Below are positions 46,572-55,142 of a stretch of DNA of 64,000 nt, in pieces. Positions within the stretch are counted from its first letter, which is position 1. Each line of letters starts with the position of its first letter. Origin of the DNA: Candidatus Electrothrix aarhusensis (lineage in GTDB: Bacteria; Desulfobacterota; Desulfobulbia; Desulfobulbales; Desulfobulbaceae). A program made the position numbers and the translations under genes. Location of the stretch: the NCBI GenBank assembly GCA_004028505.1, contig MTKO01000046.1, positions 1-64,000 on the forward strand. Reading direction: 5' to 3'. Under the pieces are notes generated by a model. It did not search any database. It was given only the letters and a program-made list of their open reading frames with translations, and was not told the DNA's origin.

Positions 46572-47053
46572 ATGCCTGTTAATATTGTCTATAATTTTCT
46601 CAAGCAGAATCAGAAGCAGAGCAACGCATTATTACCATCATTGTTATTATTACAAGTACATGAAGGACTGCTCCGAAGCCGCATCCTTTTTCTCTTGAAC
46701 CAGATTGAGAAACCCGAGAGCGCCGTGAGTGTGGTGTTCATGGATGATTCGGCCATGACCGCCTATAACCAGCAGTACCGCTCCAAGTCGGGACCGACCA
46801 ATGTGCTTTCCTTTCCGGCAGCCGAGATCCCTGATGAACTGGGGGATATCCTTATTTCTGTGGAAACAGCGCAAAAAGAGGCGCAAGAAAAAGGCATCTC
46901 TCTGCATCGGCGTCTGACAGAGCTGCTTATTCACGGCCTGCTCCACCTTATCGGTTATGATCACGAAATTTCGGACGAGCAAGCGAGATTATGTTCAGCC
47001 GGGAAAAAGAACTCTTTCGCTCAATCCAACATCATCACGCATGGAGAAAAAAA
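46572..47053 (+). CDS. ybeY: Endoribonuclease YbeY (frameshifted near 3' end)
   Basis: From ATG 46572 (MPVNIVYNFLKQ) the protein shows VSVVFMDDSAMTAYNQQYRS, GPTNVLSFPA, GDILISVETAQKEA and the zinc motif LIHGLLHLIGYDHE (HGxLHLxGYDH), the hallmark of YbeY, which matures 16S rRNA and takes part in ribosome quality control. After EQAR the frame drifts; with one base added near 46984 it continues IMFSREKELFRSIQ, the usual C-terminus. In that frame there is no stop before pdxJ, but one further A in the A8 run at 47047-47054 would end it within a few codons of the pdxJ start. Both breaks look like homopolymer or single-base losses. Confidence 0.88.
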
Positions 47054-47782
47054 ATGCCGCAACTCGCTATTAATGTCGATCATATATCCACCATCCGTCA
47101 GGCCCGAGGGGGTGCGGAACCGGATCCGGTTCATGCCGCAGGAATCTGCGAACTTGCCGGTGCCAAGGGCATTGTTGTTCATCTCCGAGAAGATCGTCGT
47201 CATATCCAGGATCGGGATGTTCGCCTGCTCCGTCAGACCGTGAAAACCCGGCTTAATTTGGAAATGGCCAATGTAAAAGAAATTGTTGCAATTGCGCTGG
47301 ACCTGAAGCCGGATATGATCACTCTGGTCCCGGAAAAGCGAAAGGAACTGACCACCGAAGGCGGCCTGGATGTTATCAGTAACGAAAAAAAGCTGCGCAA
47401 AACCATCAGTAAAATGAGTAGCGCCGGGATTTCAGTCTCGCTCTTTATTGATCCGGATGCGGAGCAGATTCAGGCATCCCTGGAGGTTGGGGCCACCTAT
47501 GTGGAGCTGCACACGGGTCGCTACTGCGATGCGGAAAATGAAAAAGAACGGGATCAAGAATTCCATCTGATTGAACAGGCTGCTGAACTGGCCTTTGAAA
47601 AAGGTTTGCGGGTTAATGCAGGACACGGGCTTGATTACCGGACAACCACCCGCATTGCAGCCATCCCCTTTATTGAGGAACTCAGCATCGGTCATGCCGT
47701 GATTGCTCGTGCTGCCTTTGTTGGGCTGGATCAGGCGGTGCGGGAAATGCAGGATTGCATTGACAGGGCAGGGCGCATCTGA
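47054..47782 (+). CDS. pdxJ: Pyridoxine 5'-phosphate synthase PdxJ
   Basis: 242 residues starting MPQLAINVDHISTIRQARGG, with PVHAAGICELAGAKGIVVHL, EDRRHIQDRDV, TLVPEKRKELTTEGGLDV and VNAGHGLDYRTT, the complete PdxJ (TIM-barrel) pattern. It condenses 1-deoxyxylulose-5-phosphate and 3-amino-2-oxopropyl phosphate in the DXP-dependent vitamin B6 route. It follows ybeY without a gap, as an operon. The Shine-Dalgarno GGAG overlaps an A-run just before the ATG. Confidence 0.96.
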   Translation: MPQLAINVDHISTIRQARGGAEPDPVHAAGICELAGAKGIVVHLREDRRHIQDRDVRLLRQTVKTRLNLEMANVKEIVAIALDLKPDMITLVPEKRKELTTEGGLDVISNEKKLRKTISKMSSAGISVSLFIDPDAEQIQASLEVGATYVELHTGRYCDAENEKERDQEFHLIEQAAELAFEKGLRVNAGHGLDYRTTTRIAAIPFIEELSIGHAVIARAAFVGLDQAVREMQDCIDRAGRI

Positions 47783-47813
47783 TGAATATTTGAGGAAATT
47801 TAAAAATTTTTCG

Positions 47814-47887
47814 GTAGGGGCACGGCGGGCCGTTCCCTGAACAACAAGGCTATCGTTGGTAACAGGGCGACCGCCGGTCGCCCCTAC
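47814..47887. repeat. REP-like inverted repeat (GTAGGGGC...GCCCCTAC)
   Basis: The segment starts GTAGGGGCACGGCGGGCCG and ends ACCGCCGGTCGCCCCTAC, forming outer inverted arms of seven to eight bases, with internal palindromes at both ends and a 25-base centre. Such GTAGGGGC palindromes are commonly dispersed in bacterial genomes. It lies between convergent pdxJ and the potassium channel gene and overlaps the latter's stop by four bases, so it may also work as a terminator. Confidence 0.6.
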
Positions 47888-48870
47888 AGAGTTTTTTCTA
47901 AGGCAGAAATCTGTTGATTATCGCCCAGAACGATCAGGATATCATTTTCCTGAATTTCGGTGTTTGGGCCGGGATTAAAGATCATCGGGATATCAGGCCG
48001 TTTTATGGCCACCACAATGATATCGTACTTGCTCCTGAGCCCGGATTTCATCAAGGTTGTGTTGACAAAAGATGTATGAGCAGTTACCAGGAGTTCTTCC
48101 ATGCAGAGCCCCAGCTCACGGGCCTGCATGGCAAGGTCGAGAAAGTCAACCACCGTGGGCCGAACAATGAGTTGTGCCATTCTGTGAGCCCCAATGGAGT
48201 AGGGCGATATCACCTTGGTGGCACCTGCCCGTCTCAGTTTTTTGGCAACACCGGGCGTCCCGCTGGAGCGGGTCAGGATAAATAAGTTGGGATTTAGCCC
48301 CCGCGCTGTCAAGGTGATATACAGGTTATCGGCATCTGTAGAGACTACAGCAACCAGGCCTCGGGCATTTTTGATTCCCGCTTCCAGCAAGATATCATCA
48401 TCCGAAGCATCGCCTTGTAATTCAATATAACCGAGTTGATCAATTTCTCGAATCACCTCGTCATTATTTTCAATCACCACAAAAGAACGGTTGTTTTCGC
48501 GAAGAATCGAACAGATTTCCTGGCCGATCCGCCCGAATCCGCAGATAATATAATGATCATGCAGCCGTGTCATTTTTTTATGCATTTTTCTTCTCTCGAC
48601 AAAACGTTGGAGTCCCCCTTCAACCATAGCCTCGGTGATCTGGGTGAACATGTACATCACATAGCCGACCCCGGAAAAAATCAGCAGCACAGTAAACAGC
48701 CGACCCGTCGAAGTGGTCGGGGCGATATCTCCGTACCCGACAGTGCTGATAGTTATAATGGTCAGGTATAACCCGTCAAGGAAGCTGGTGCCCTCCAGGA
48801 AGATATAACCGGCAGGGCCGATGACCAGGAACACCAGCAGGGGGGCGATAAACAAAAGGTACTTACGCAT
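47884..48870 (-). CDS. Potassium channel with RCK (TrkA-N and TrkA-C) domains
   Basis: 328 residues. Two membrane helices (about 3-25 and 60-80) flank the pore with the K+ selectivity filter TISTVGYGDIAP (about 41-52). The cytoplasmic RCK_N domain (about 105-225) has YIICGFGRIGQEI (Rossmann GxGxxG) and LQGDASDDDILLEAGI, and the TrkA_C part ends with IQENDILIVLGD (about 305-316). This is the MthK-like, ligand-gated two-helix channel architecture, in the inner membrane. It is probably gated by Ca2+, nucleotides or NAD(H). No operon partner is visible. Confidence 0.93.
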   Translation of the reverse strand: MRKYLLFIAPLLVFLVIGPAGYIFLEGTSFLDGLYLTIITISTVGYGDIAPTTSTGRLFTVLLIFSGVGYVMYMFTQITEAMVEGGLQRFVERRKMHKKMTRLHDHYIICGFGRIGQEICSILRENNRSFVVIENNDEVIREIDQLGYIELQGDASDDDILLEAGIKNARGLVAVVSTDADNLYITLTARGLNPNLFILTRSSGTPGVAKKLRRAGATKVISPYSIGAHRMAQLIVRPTVVDFLDLAMQARELGLCMEELLVTAHTSFVNTTLMKSGLRSKYDIIVVAIKRPDIPMIFNPGPNTEIQENDILIVLGDNQQISALEKTL

Positions 48871-49033
48871 TTTTTGGTGTAGCGGGGCAAGGTCAGGTAT
48901 GATTTGGCAATCGCAGGTAAGTCCTGCACAAATAACTTCTGATAAAAATCGGGTCCATTATGAACCATTCTTTACTTTCGCACCACATTAATTGACAAAT
49001 CATTTTTAACAGTGTAAAATTGTCCAAGCAAAA

Positions 49034-49121
49034 GCCCGGATGGCGGAACTGGTAGACGCAAGGGACTTAAAATCCCTCGGTTCTTGTAACTGTGCGAGTT
49101 CGATTCTCGCTCCGGGCACCA
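49034..49121 (+). tRNA. tRNA-Leu (anticodon TAA)
   Basis: The gene reads GCCCGGATGGCGGAACTGG and folds into a class II tRNA of 88 bases with a long variable arm (CGGTTCTTGTAACTGTG region). The anticodon loop CTTAAAA gives TAA (leucine), the T arm is GAGTTCGATTCTC, and the acceptor GCCCGGA/TCCGGGC plus encoded CCA (49119-49121) is perfect. It is followed by a terminator and then by an accessory region. Confidence 0.95.
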
Positions 49122-49133
49122 TAGTATATTCAA

Positions 49134-49169
49134 GGGGTTGTAGCCGATTGGCTGCAACCCCTTTTTTTT
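49134..49169 (+). terminator. Terminator of tRNA-Leu
   Basis: GGGGTTG pairs with CAACCCC (49134-49140, 49155-49161), extended by an inner TAGCC/GGCT pair, followed by eight T's. Beyond it, 49170-49410 holds no complete gene, only a short open tail ending ...FRKLQKAGDEA at 49369 that could be the end of a lost gene. Confidence 0.9.
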
Positions 49170-49410
49170 GTTTTTTCCGTCTGTGTAATTCTGGTGTGAT
49201 TTTGTGAGGAGAATCTTTTCTCTTTTGCGCTTTGATTAGAGGGTTCTGGTTAACCACAGGGAGAGATTATCCCGGACTAGCAAAACCGCAGAGGGACGCA
49301 CCGACCGGGGCGGATGATATAGCCGAAGTGATTTTCAGGAAGTTACAGAAGGCAGGGGATGAGGCGTGAAGATTTTCCTGCTGGTCATCAAATATTTAAT
49401 TTACTTCGTA

Positions 49411-51006
49411 TTATGTTACTGCATGAGGTGAGGAGGAATCACCTTGAAGTCTTAAAGTTTCGTAATACTCTTCAGCTGCCGCAGTCATGATAAAGTCGGC
49501 TTCATCTCCAGCGATTTCTTCAACGGCAGATTTTATTTCCCTGAGAGGAGCTTGGAAAAATTCTTTTCGTCGGTTGACTGCATTTAGTCGTACAGGATTG
49601 AGGTGGTTGTGCAAGGCACTTTCTAAAGCCGGTGCATCATCACTGTATATCATTGCATGAACATCAAAATGAAAGGGTACGGAGCTCCCCCTAATTCTTT
49701 TACACGCTCCAAGGGGTCAAGCCGCCTGCTCAAGCCTATTTTATACACATCCTCACCAAATGAGCCAATATTACTGACTATATAAACATGTCCCTTGCGA
49801 GTTTGTTCAGCCATGCTTTTTGCTCGCTGTTCTTTTTCTTGAGCTTCTTTCAGCTGAGTTTCCAAGAGTAAAACTTGGTTTTCGAGTTCACCTTTTTCTT
49901 CTTCATGGGCTTTGCCTAATTGTGCTTGTGCTTTTTCTAATAACCCTTTAAACAGTTTTTCTTCTCTTTTAGCGTCAGTAATAGAGTTTTCGTACTCTTT
50001 TTTAAGCCTTGCTTCCTCACGCATTTGTTCACGTATTAAACGTTGTTCTTCATCTTGCGCAGCCTTTTTGAGTTTATATTCATATAGCAAACGACATTCT
50101 TCAAATTTCAGCTCGATATAAGGAAGTGTCATTCCGCTTGATAGGCTGACTGTTGTTTTCTCAAGTCCTTCCGCTATTTTTTCAATACGTTCTAATGTAC
50201 GATCAAAATTTGATGGATTTAACTTTCCTAATAAGTTATCGCATTCTATATTGAATGTACGGAGCATAAGTTTTGCTTGACCTTTCAAAACAGCAGCTCC
50301 GTTTTTTGAGCTTCCCTCAATTTCAATATCTTCGGCAAGTTCTACCGCCTTATTTTCTTTTACTATACTTTTCTGCTTATCCCGAACCAACTTAATTTCT
50401 GCCTGATATCGTTCGGGAGTTTCATGAAGATACTCAGGTTCTTCAAATATTCCATAACCAACATACTCTTTAATACGACTATAAAGATCAAGTTCAGCTT
50501 TCAGATCGTACAGGGTATCTTCAAAACCTTGAATCTCGTTTTTGAGATCTGAACTGCTTTTCAAATCTTTATTAAGATTAGATTTTATCAAGCTTGCATT
50601 ACCTTCGAGTATTATTAATTCTTTTGTTCTCTGTTCTATTGTGCTTTAATTTGTTTTTCTTTATATTTATTTTTTTAACTAATATATCAAGAGAATCATT
50701 CAAATCCTTATTTTTTGACTTGATCAATACATCCTTTTTTCTTAAATTTTCAATTTTATCTTTAATGATAATATCTTTTTTCTTTAATTCATTAAGCCTT
50801 TTTTTAACATTTTGGACATTCTTTTTATAAGCTTCCTGCGTGGCTGTAATTTTCTCATGGATTCTTTCAATTTCTTGTTTTTTCTCGTTAATTTGTTCTT
50901 TTATTTCAGATAAGCTATCAACTTGTCTTCTAAATATCATTAATGATACAAAATAGGTGGCGGTCGCAGTAATCGTAATAATTACTAGAATGATTAATAA
51001 ATCCAT
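49411..51006 (-). CDS. Membrane-anchored DUF4041/GIY-YIG nuclease, SNIPE-like (apparent frameshifts)
   Basis: Three minus frames (50599-51006, 49650-50591, 49411-49653) appear to form one protein of about 530 residues. It has an N-terminal membrane helix (LLIILVIITITATATYFVSL), a long coiled coil, a DUF4041 segment (VGYGIFEEPEYLHETPERY region), a second coiled coil (about 180-300 of the middle part) and a GIY-YIG domain with GHVYIVSN, VYKIGLSRR and, in the last part, ALESALHNHL (catalytic Glu region) and NRRKEFF. A missing T near 49682 (TTT should be TTTT) joins PYPFHFDVHAMIYSDD. At 50600 a one-base surplus in an A-run joins NKELIILEGNASLIKSN. This architecture matches the recently described membrane-bound phage-entry nuclease SNIPE. 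Alternatively a separate membrane protein is followed by a gene starting at TTG 50591. Confidence 0.75.
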
Positions 51007-51009
51007 GTT

Positions 51010-51387
51010 TTATTTCAATATTTGTTGAATAAGTTTTTCTCTAGCTTCGGAGCGCTGAAGTCGTCGAGTTGCTACAGCCAAATTCTCTTTTTCTTTGATT
51101 GCTGCTTTCCTTGATTTTTTTTCTTCTTTCATCTGCCGTATACGCTCTTTTTCGGCTGCTGTTTGTTCTTTTTCCAGCTGTCGTTGACGCCGGATTTCTT
51201 CTTTTTGTATCGCCAGAACAGTGCGTTCATGCTGTTTCCGTCTTTGTTCCTCTTTTCGCATCTCCGCTTGAACGGCGCGTTCATGTTGTCGTTGGCGTTT
51301 TGCAGCTTCTCGTTGAGCCTGCCGATTCGCTCTGTCAATAGCCTTTGCTACGCGGATAGCACCGCGCATGAATCCTCGTGTTGACAT
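51010..51387 (-). CDS. Highly charged coiled-coil protein
   Basis: A 125-residue protein starting MSTRGFMRGAIRVAKAIDRA, almost entirely composed of Arg, Lys, Glu, Gln and Ala in a continuous helix with heptad-like spacing (for example AVQAEMRKEEQRRKQHERTV). The short N-terminal part before residue 20 is the only non-charged stretch. It lies 3 bases upstream of the membrane anchor of the DUF4041 protein, so it is almost certainly co-transcribed and perhaps a partner of the nuclease. I do not recognise a family. It could bind DNA or another coiled coil. Confidence 0.6.
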   Translation of the reverse strand: MSTRGFMRGAIRVAKAIDRANRQAQREAAKRQRQHERAVQAEMRKEEQRRKQHERTVLAIQKEEIRRQRQLEKEQTAAEKERIRQMKEEKKSRKAAIKEKENLAVATRRLQRSEAREKLIQQILK

Positions 51388-51644
51388 GGTTTTTTTTCAG
51401 GAAAGGATAAAATTTGGGTAATCAGTGGTCCAACTTAAACAAACAATGAGTTTTTGTCAAAGTCGTTGGGTGCATAAAAGAGATGACTTTTTCGTCTTTG
51501 CATTTTATCGCCAGCTTTTCTTTCGAAAGGTAAGCAATATAGTGGCAGAGTAACGTCTTAATATTTTGGATATATTTTCAGGGGAACTCATGGAAAGAAG
51601 GGGAGTATTACGTTCTGAAAACCAATTCATGGTATTCGTTCACA

Positions 51645-51788
51645 ATGGATATGAGCGATGAAGAGGCGGAAGCCTATGCTTCATATCCCTCTTATGCTGA
51701 TTATCTGGAGCGGCGGAAAAAAACCGATAAAAATATACAACGCTTCATGCAGAAACTCTTGCATGAAAATGAACAGAATAATTTCTGA
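51645..51788 (+). CDS. Short ORF, possible gene remnant
   Basis: A 47-residue frame starts MDMSDEEAEAYASYPSYADY and ends KLLHENEQNNF. The same frame is open for more than 20 codons before the ATG (for example NSWKEGEYYVLKTNSWYSF) without a clear start, so it may be the 3' end of a decayed gene. No ribosome site is evident. I do not recognise it. The rest of 51388-51878 has nothing else I can support. Confidence 0.3.
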   Translation: MDMSDEEAEAYASYPSYADYLERRKKTDKNIQRFMQKLLHENEQNNF

Positions 51789-51878
51789 ACAAACGAACGA
51801 ATTCTTTTTATGATAAAGGGTTACACCTTTTGTCCCTGTGTAAGGGCATGTGTAGGGAGTTTGGTACAAACAGATGCG

Positions 51879-52337
51879 TTATATCGTTTTAGGGTATTGC
51901 GACTTTTCTACAGAGACGATTGTCGCGCAAGTCTTTTTACGTGCTGACAATACTTCAACTTCTTTTTTCTTGGGAGATGTTCTGCGCTTCTTTGGGATGG
52001 GATGAGCAACGAGATTAAGTAGAGAGCGTTGGATCGGACAGTGGATCAGTATATAGAATTCTTCTTGTTGGAGGATTGTGATAGCCTGTCCTTCTTTAAT
52101 GCGTTTCTTCACCGCATCATGTTTCAAGCTCCTGCGGTGTCCTTGTCGTAGTCTTTTTTTATCCTGACTTCCAAGCACGAGGAGGGTGGTTTTTCGGGTC
52201 ACTGAGGATTGCACACAGCACCCCATTTTTTTGACAAAGGCAGTCGCCTCTTTACGGGTGATTGTCAGCTTTCCCGTAAAGACAAGGTATTGGCCGGAGA
52301 GTTCGGCGGCTGGAAGTGTTTTGCGTTTTTTGTTCAT
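51879..52337 (-). CDS. Stand-alone BRCT-domain protein
   Basis: The 152-residue protein holds a BRCT domain of about 70-80 residues near its start: LSGQYLVFTGKLTITRKEAT and then FVKKMGCCVQSSVTRKTTLL followed by VLGSQD. This is the pattern of the C-terminal BRCT of NAD-dependent DNA ligase, here without the ligase. The C-terminal half is very basic (PIPKKRRTSPKKKEVEV), suggesting DNA binding. Such free BRCT proteins are rare in bacteria and may act as phosphopeptide or DNA-end binding adaptors. It belongs to the accessory stretch downstream of tRNA-Leu. Confidence 0.72.
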   Translation of the reverse strand: MNKKRKTLPAAELSGQYLVFTGKLTITRKEATAFVKKMGCCVQSSVTRKTTLLVLGSQDKKRLRQGHRRSLKHDAVKKRIKEGQAITILQQEEFYILIHCPIQRSLLNLVAHPIPKKRRTSPKKKEVEVLSARKKTCATIVSVEKSQYPKTI

Positions 52338-52450
52338 TATCCGGTTGCTCGTTGTTTAGGACCGGGATAATTTCTTTGTATCTCCTAGAGATTACTGACA
52401 AGTAAATGAATATGCAAGAAAGGAATGATAAATTCTTTGTTGAGCGTTTC

Positions 52451-52520
52451 AATATTCCGCATAGGAACTGGGAAATGGAATTGAGTTTCCGATTCTGGTC
52501 CCAGTCCCGTAGCGAATATT
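52451..52520. repeat. Imperfect inverted repeat between pcnB and the BRCT gene
   Basis: The arms 52451-52473 (starts AATATTC, ends ACTGGGA) and 52499-52520 (starts TCCCAGT, ends GAATATT) pair along about 20 positions with three small bulges. The 25-base loop contains a smaller GGAA...TTCC pair. There is no T-tract. It may be a non-autonomous palindromic element or the 3' structure of the pcnB transcript. Confidence 0.5.
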
Positions 52521-52554
52521 GTAGAGGAGAAAACGCACGTAACCCTATCTTTTC

Positions 52555-53982
52555 TCAGCCTTTGCGTAGTCCGAACACTCCGTGCTTCTCATTACTAAAG
52601 GCCGGATTATTGCCTCCTCTTCTCCCCCCGCGACGCGGTGTTTCTGATGTGTTCGCCCCAGCCAGTAGATCAGGCGCTTCCTGAACCTCTGCAACATGTT
52701 CAACATGTTCAACGTGTTGTGGAGCCTCTACAATAAATTGCTTGAGATCGGTCAATGCTTCCCCGGCAATTGCCTCTTGGTACAGGGCATAGAAACGGGA
52801 ACAATCAGGAAAGTAACTCTTTTTGCGGAGCCAAGCAGGCCAAGTGTCATTCTTCCGATTTTTTTGCAAGGAGGACATGTTCACGAACAGGGTGGTGATT
52901 TTGTCCTTGATCGCACGTTTGAGATTAAGACGACGGGCGAAAACCTGATCAAGCTCGCTTCTGATAGATTTTGACAGGCGGTGATATACCGGCCCTTTGA
53001 GTTCCTGATTGAGCAGGTCGAAATGCCGCAGTGCCCAGGGAAAGATCAGCAAAGCAAAGAGGATGGCATCCTCAAGGACTACTCGTCCTTTGCCCTTACC
53101 TTGGCAATAAATGTTGTCCAAAGCGCCCAGCATGGCCAGTAATTCGCCTTTAACGGCCTCTCCCTGTGTCACATCGTTGAACAGCTCCTTATAAAAGGGA
53201 AACAGGGTGGAAAAGATACCTGTTTGGAGAGCTAATTCGGCCCAAGGCTTACTGGTGCCGCCGCGCAGGTCCTTGAGCAGCTCGTCTCTGATTCGAGAGG
53301 TGGGACAGAGATCAAGTTTATCCGCATGGTTACTGATGGCATCCAAGGTCTTTTTCTCAATCTTGAAGCCATTACGGGCAGCATGGCGAATCGCCCGGAG
53401 CATACGGACCGGATCCCGAATAATGCGTTGTTCAGGCTCGCCAACAATGCGGATAATACCGTCCGTCAAGTCTTGGACACCACCGACATAATCGATAAGC
53501 GTTTTGCTTTCAATCTCATAAAAAAGAGAGTTGATGGTCAGGTCGCGACGGAAGGCATCTTCTTCCAAGGTGCCAAAGGTATTGTTTGCAGGCAGTACCT
53601 TGTCCGGATCATTGCTGTCATACTCACTTTGGGAGCGCAGGGTAGAGACTTCAATGATTTTATTGCCCTTGAAAAAGACCTGCACCAGACGAAAGCGCCT
53701 TCCTATAGTCCTGGAATTGCGAAAAAGCTTACGCAGTTGGCCGGGACGGGCATTGGTGGAGATATCAAAGTCTTTTGGCTGATTACCGAGGTAGAGGTCG
53801 CGTACTCCGCCGCCGACAAGATACCCTGAGTACCCGGCATCCCGTAACCTGTAGAGGACCTTAAGGGCCTCGGATTCAATATCCTTCTCAAGGATAGGGT
53901 GTTCTTCCTGTGAAAGAATGATGTGTCTACGGTCTTCTTTTGCTTCAGTCAGTTGCGAATCATTTTCTATGGTACCGTTCAT
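52555..53982 (-). CDS. pcnB: Poly(A) polymerase PcnB
   Basis: 475 residues. The nucleotidyltransferase core has GYLVGGGVRDLYLG (about 53-66) and PKDFDISTNA (DxD, about 70-79), with TIGRRFRLVQVFF, and the RNA-binding part starts VRMLRAIRHAARNGFKIEKK, all matching PcnB rather than the CCA-adding enzyme. It adds poly(A) tails that mark RNA for decay. The C-terminal tail is basic and glycine-rich (PRRGGRRGGNNPAF), as in E. coli PcnB, and may bind RNA. The gene stands alone on this strand. Confidence 0.92.
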   Translation of the reverse strand: MNGTIENDSQLTEAKEDRRHIILSQEEHPILEKDIESEALKVLYRLRDAGYSGYLVGGGVRDLYLGNQPKDFDISTNARPGQLRKLFRNSRTIGRRFRLVQVFFKGNKIIEVSTLRSQSEYDSNDPDKVLPANNTFGTLEEDAFRRDLTINSLFYEIESKTLIDYVGGVQDLTDGIIRIVGEPEQRIIRDPVRMLRAIRHAARNGFKIEKKTLDAISNHADKLDLCPTSRIRDELLKDLRGGTSKPWAELALQTGIFSTLFPFYKELFNDVTQGEAVKGELLAMLGALDNIYCQGKGKGRVVLEDAILFALLIFPWALRHFDLLNQELKGPVYHRLSKSIRSELDQVFARRLNLKRAIKDKITTLFVNMSSLQKNRKNDTWPAWLRKKSYFPDCSRFYALYQEAIAGEALTDLKQFIVEAPQHVEHVEHVAEVQEAPDLLAGANTSETPRRGGRRGGNNPAFSNEKHGVFGLRKG

Positions 53983-54140
53983 GGTTGCATACTGGTCTCA
54001 AATAACTTTATCACAGAGTTTACGCTCTGATACGAAAAGCCTTCCTTACGAGTCTGCTCAGGATAGCCCGGACCGGATGTATACTCGGCAATGACAGTTT
54101 GAGGAGGTTGAAGAGAAGGCTGTATGGAATTTCACTGTGG

Positions 54141-55142
54141 TCAGGCGGTCTCCGTGCTTCCTTCTTTGCGCTGCATATTGTTCTCTTTGTACACGGATTC
54201 CGCATCATGGACAAATCTTTTGAAGATTTCCTTGACCGGCAGGATTTCTTTCATTTTATAGGCATTAGCCCCACAAAAAACCAGTCCGTTATCAACATCA
54301 CCTTTACAGGACGCAACGAGACGATCATTAATGCAGTACTTGTAGCTGCATTTTTTGAGGCATTTGAATTTACATTTCTCTGGAGAGACATCTTCTCCTT
54401 CTTCCATGCGCCTGATAAAATCAGTCTTAACGGCTCGTCCTGTCATGCCGACGGGCGACTGCACATTGATAATGTCTTCTTTTTGTGCTTTCAGGTAGGT
54501 ATCTTTAAACTCTTGAGAAACAGAGCACTCCTCACTCAGGACAAAGCGGGAGGCAATCTGGATGCCATCAGCGCCATATTTATCCATCATCTCAGCCATT
54601 TCAAAGCCGTTGGTGACACCGCCTGCCGCAATCAAGGGCACCTTGGAAACCACTTTGCGGATCACCGGGAAAATTTCCCGCAGAGGCTTGTCCGTACCGA
54701 GGTGCCCGCCAGCTTCTGCCGCCTCGACAACAATGGCAGCAGCTCCAAGTTTTTCAGCCAGTCGGGCAAAGGATGGTGAAGAAACAATGGAGACGATAGG
54801 GGTATTATACTGTTTGCCGATTTTAAAAATATCCCGGGAAAATCCAGCCCCGGTTATAATCATATCCACTCCGGCCTCAATGGAAGCCATGACAAGATCG
54901 TGAAAATTTTTCATGGCATACATGATATTTACCGCAATAATACCGTCAGTCGCAGATTTGGCCTTACGGATATCTTCTTTCAGTTCAGGGACCGGAATAC
55001 CGGAACCGCCAATGGTACCGATGCCTCCGCAGGCCGCTACAGGAATTGCCAGTGCCGAGGTCGATACCCGTACGGACATTCCCCCCTGGATAAGAGGGAT
55101 CCGAGCGGTGAAAGAACCGATTTTAAGTTCAGGTAATTTCAT
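54141..55142 (-). CDS. Nitronate monooxygenase / FabK-like FMN enzyme
   Basis: 333 residues in the NMO/FabK TIM-barrel family. RIPLIQGGMSVRVSTSALAI is the typical start, followed by GGIGTIGGSG, the catalytic-site region VVEAAEAGGHLG (His) and DGIQIASRFVLSEE, with FMN-phosphate contacts around IAAGGVTNG. A C-terminal cysteine cluster (CKFKCLKKCSYKYC, about 268-281) is unusual and suggests an iron-sulfur cluster or zinc site; this form occurs in anaerobes. The substrate may be an enoyl-ACP, a nitronate or another compound. It is divergent from hisS. Confidence 0.88.
   Translation of the reverse strand: MKLPELKIGSFTARIPLIQGGMSVRVSTSALAIPVAACGGIGTIGGSGIPVPELKEDIRKAKSATDGIIAVNIMYAMKNFHDLVMASIEAGVDMIITGAGFSRDIFKIGKQYNTPIVSIVSSPSFARLAEKLGAAAIVVEAAEAGGHLGTDKPLREIFPVIRKVVSKVPLIAAGGVTNGFEMAEMMDKYGADGIQIASRFVLSEECSVSQEFKDTYLKAQKEDIINVQSPVGMTGRAVKTDFIRRMEEGEDVSPEKCKFKCLKKCSYKYCINDRLVASCKGDVDNGLVFCGANAYKMKEILPVKEIFKRFVHDAESVYKENNMQRKEGSTETA

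Noticed and set aside
46572-47782. In-frame YbeY-PdxJ fusion after repairing the YbeY break
   Set aside because: No stop separates the repaired YbeY frame from PdxJ, but one more A in the A8 run at 47047-47054 would end YbeY within a few codons. Given the many similar losses in this contig, two overlapping genes are likelier than a fusion.
49250-49369. Open plus-strand tail ending ...KLQKAGDEA as an integrase end
   Set aside because: The stretch is too short and shows no integrase motif such as the RxxY-type C-terminus.
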